Positions 30,380 to 31,458 of a stretch of DNA of 31,458 nucleotides are shown here, piece by piece. Origin of the DNA: a virus. The notes beneath the pieces are model-generated. The model saw only the letters and a program-made list of their open reading frames with translations, ran no database searches and had not been told where the DNA came from. Position numbers and translations under genes: made by a program. Position 1 is the first letter of the stretch. Each line of letters opens with the position of its first letter. Location: positions 1 through 31,458 of the IMG/VR virus record IMGVR_UViG_3300009506_000132. One strand, given 5' to 3'.

Positions 30380-30844
30380 CTACTCTCGCCACGCGACGCA
30401 GCCCTGCGTGTCGCATGCTGCCATAACGTGGCCGTTCAGTCGGCTGACCGTGTACCTGACGGTCCCGACCTCGCACACGGGGCACGGGAGTGTGCCCTCG
30501 TATCGCTGCTCGCGCTCGATGCGCTCGGCGATGTGTTGGCGGACGACGAGGACGTTCTCGACCAGCAGCTCGGTGCGCCGGCTACTCTCGGCCGCCTGCT
30601 CGTCCGTGAGGTGCTTGTACTTGGGGCAAAGCTTCGCGGCCATCTCCGGCGTAGGCTTCCCGAGGCAGGGTATCTTCTCCATGTAGCCGTCGATGATCTT
30701 GCCGTCCTTGTCGAACCGGAACTTGCTGTTGTAGTCGATGCCGGCGCGGCAGACCGGGTGCCGCCGATCGTCGAACGCCGTCCGATACCAGCACCAGTAA
30801 TTCCGCTCGCCCTTCACGAGCACCTTCTTGCTGAAGTCCTCCAT
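30380..30844 (-). CDS. Hypothetical protein with C-terminal zinc ribbon
   Basis: 154 residues. The N-terminal part is Trp/Tyr- and Arg/Lys-rich (KGERNYWCWYRTAFDDRRHPVCRAG). A helical middle (EQAAESSRRTELLVENVLVVRQHIAERIERE) leads to CPVC...CDTQGC, a zinc ribbon (about 121-149). The start overlaps the previous stop as TGATG. No family recognised; the ribbon suggests nucleic-acid or protein binding. Confidence 0.68.
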   Translation of the reverse strand: MEDFSKKVLVKGERNYWCWYRTAFDDRRHPVCRAGIDYNSKFRFDKDGKIIDGYMEKIPCLGKPTPEMAAKLCPKYKHLTDEQAAESSRRTELLVENVLVVRQHIAERIEREQRYEGTLPCPVCEVGTVRYTVSRLNGHVMAACDTQGCVAWRE

Positions 30845-31179
30845 CAGAGCCGTAGCTCCCTGATCGCCTTCTCCGCGAAGACGTCCACCGCCATGCCGAA
30901 CGTCAACACGCGGGCTCCGATGCGCTGGCGAAGGACGCGGACCTCCTCCACCGTCATCGAGCCGATCAGCTCATCTGGGGCGTACTCCTTGCCCACCTCA
31001 TAGCGAACGACGTCGGCGAAGGCGGCCGGCGACATATCCTCCCGGAAGACGCCCCGCCTGCGCATCTCGTCCATCAGCTTCCTGATGCCCGGACCCCAGA
31101 AATCGCCCGGTGCCGGCCGCTCGCGCCGCGCACCTGCAATCGCCTCCTTGAGGCCTTCGATGATTTTCCTACCCGACAT
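30844..31179 (-). CDS. Hypothetical protein (111 aa)
   Basis: 111 residues from ATG 31179, which has GGAG 7 bases upstream; a TTG at 31185 is the only longer start. It is helical and charged (GLKEAIAGARRERP; MTVEEVRVLRQRIGARVLTFGMAVDVFAEKA). No family recognised. It overlaps the upstream gene by 11 bases and is coupled to the next. Part of the small-gene block preceding the anti-defence genes. Confidence 0.65.
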   Translation of the reverse strand: MSGRKIIEGLKEAIAGARRERPAPGDFWGPGIRKLMDEMRRRGVFREDMSPAAFADVVRYEVGKEYAPDELIGSMTVEEVRVLRQRIGARVLTFGMAVDVFAEKAIRELRL

Positions 31180-31423
31180 GACCAAACTCCACGTCAGCGA
31201 TGAGCTGAAACCCTCTGTACAGCGTCAGCGCGACGTTGCTCACCTCAGCCTTCTCACCCATGCCGAAGACATCGACGCGGTTCACGCCCTCCGCCTGCAG
31301 CGATAGGCCAACGCATACGACGTGGCCGAAGTCGCCGTTCTCAATCTCATCCGCTAACACGCGCAGAGCCGCGACGGGGTCCCTGTAGTTCGAGTGATAT
31401 AGCTCCACGACTTTTGCTGACAT
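31169..31423 (-). CDS. Hypothetical protein (84 aa)
   Basis: 84 residues with AAGGAAA upstream of ATG 31423. Sequence (VVELYHSNYRDPVAALRVLADEIENGDFGHVVCVGLSLQAEGVNRVDVFGMG) suggests an alpha/beta fold with a helix followed by strands. This looks like a conserved phage unknown but no family name can be given. The 35 bases upstream contain GATTAAT-type sequence resembling the 14-bp motif but not identical. Confidence 0.65.
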   Translation of the reverse strand: MSAKVVELYHSNYRDPVAALRVLADEIENGDFGHVVCVGLSLQAEGVNRVDVFGMGEKAEVSNVALTLYRGFQLIADVEFGHVG

Positions 31424-31458
31424 TTGTGTGATTTCCTTGCGATTAATGGATCGGAGGG

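Overview
This window reads as part of a tailed-phage (or prophage) genome of podovirus type with an alphaproteobacterial host. The whole coding set lies on the minus strand, so transcription runs from the right end of the window to the left. The DNA is GC-rich, gaps are short, and many stop and start codons are coupled (GTGA, ATGA, TAATG, TGATG). The host is inferred from a GcrA homologue and a GapR-like protein, both cell-cycle or chromatin factors typical of Alphaproteobacteria. The podovirus form is inferred from a P22/SU10-type portal, an SU10-like capsid protein, an adaptor, a beta-rich nozzle-like protein and several ejection-type proteins, with no tape measure, sheath or tail-tube gene.

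Layout in transcription order. (1) 31423-29600: small accessory genes, including a DUF2829/Tad2-like protein directly followed by an Acb2/Tad1 hairpin-domain protein, a likely anti-defence pair against cyclic-nucleotide immune systems (CBASS, Thoeris). (2) 29452-26403: small and large terminase, a small basic protein, a stand-alone protein resembling a degenerate terminase nuclease domain, and a coiled-coil protein. (3) 26372-20409: portal, small coiled-coil protein, scaffold, major capsid protein, two small beta-rich candidate decoration proteins and conserved head-tail genes. (4) 20439-10533: small structural protein, a phage-borne sulfotransferase, a 622-residue adhesin-like protein with two kinds of internal repeat, adaptor, nozzle-like protein, GNAT-like protein, three ejection-type proteins and a tail fibre. 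(5) 10487-8164: lysis block with a membrane coiled-coil protein, a muramidase endolysin carrying a C-terminal membrane helix, an inner spanin and an embedded outer-spanin lipoprotein.

A terminator hairpin (8017-8041) and a predicted extended -10 promoter (7973-8001) separate this late block from a second, probably early or middle block. (6) 7921-1: DUF932 protein, ERF annealing protein, YqaJ exonuclease, DUF1367-like protein, ParB/Srx-like DGQHR protein, a 271-residue unknown, an HNH protein, four small unknowns, GcrA, a GapR-like protein, and the start of a RuvC-like resolvase cut by the left edge. ERF, exonuclease, DUF1367 and RuvC form a recombination set; GcrA and GapR-like proteins may adjust host transcription and chromosome state.

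No polymerase, integrase, repressor, tRNA or CRISPR array was seen. The most notable points are the anti-defence pair, the GcrA/GapR-like pair with a long out-of-frame overlap, the repeat-built adhesin, the sulfotransferase inside the structural operon, the extra terminase-nuclease-like gene, and a perfect 14-bp motif present in four same-strand copies, three of them at start codons.
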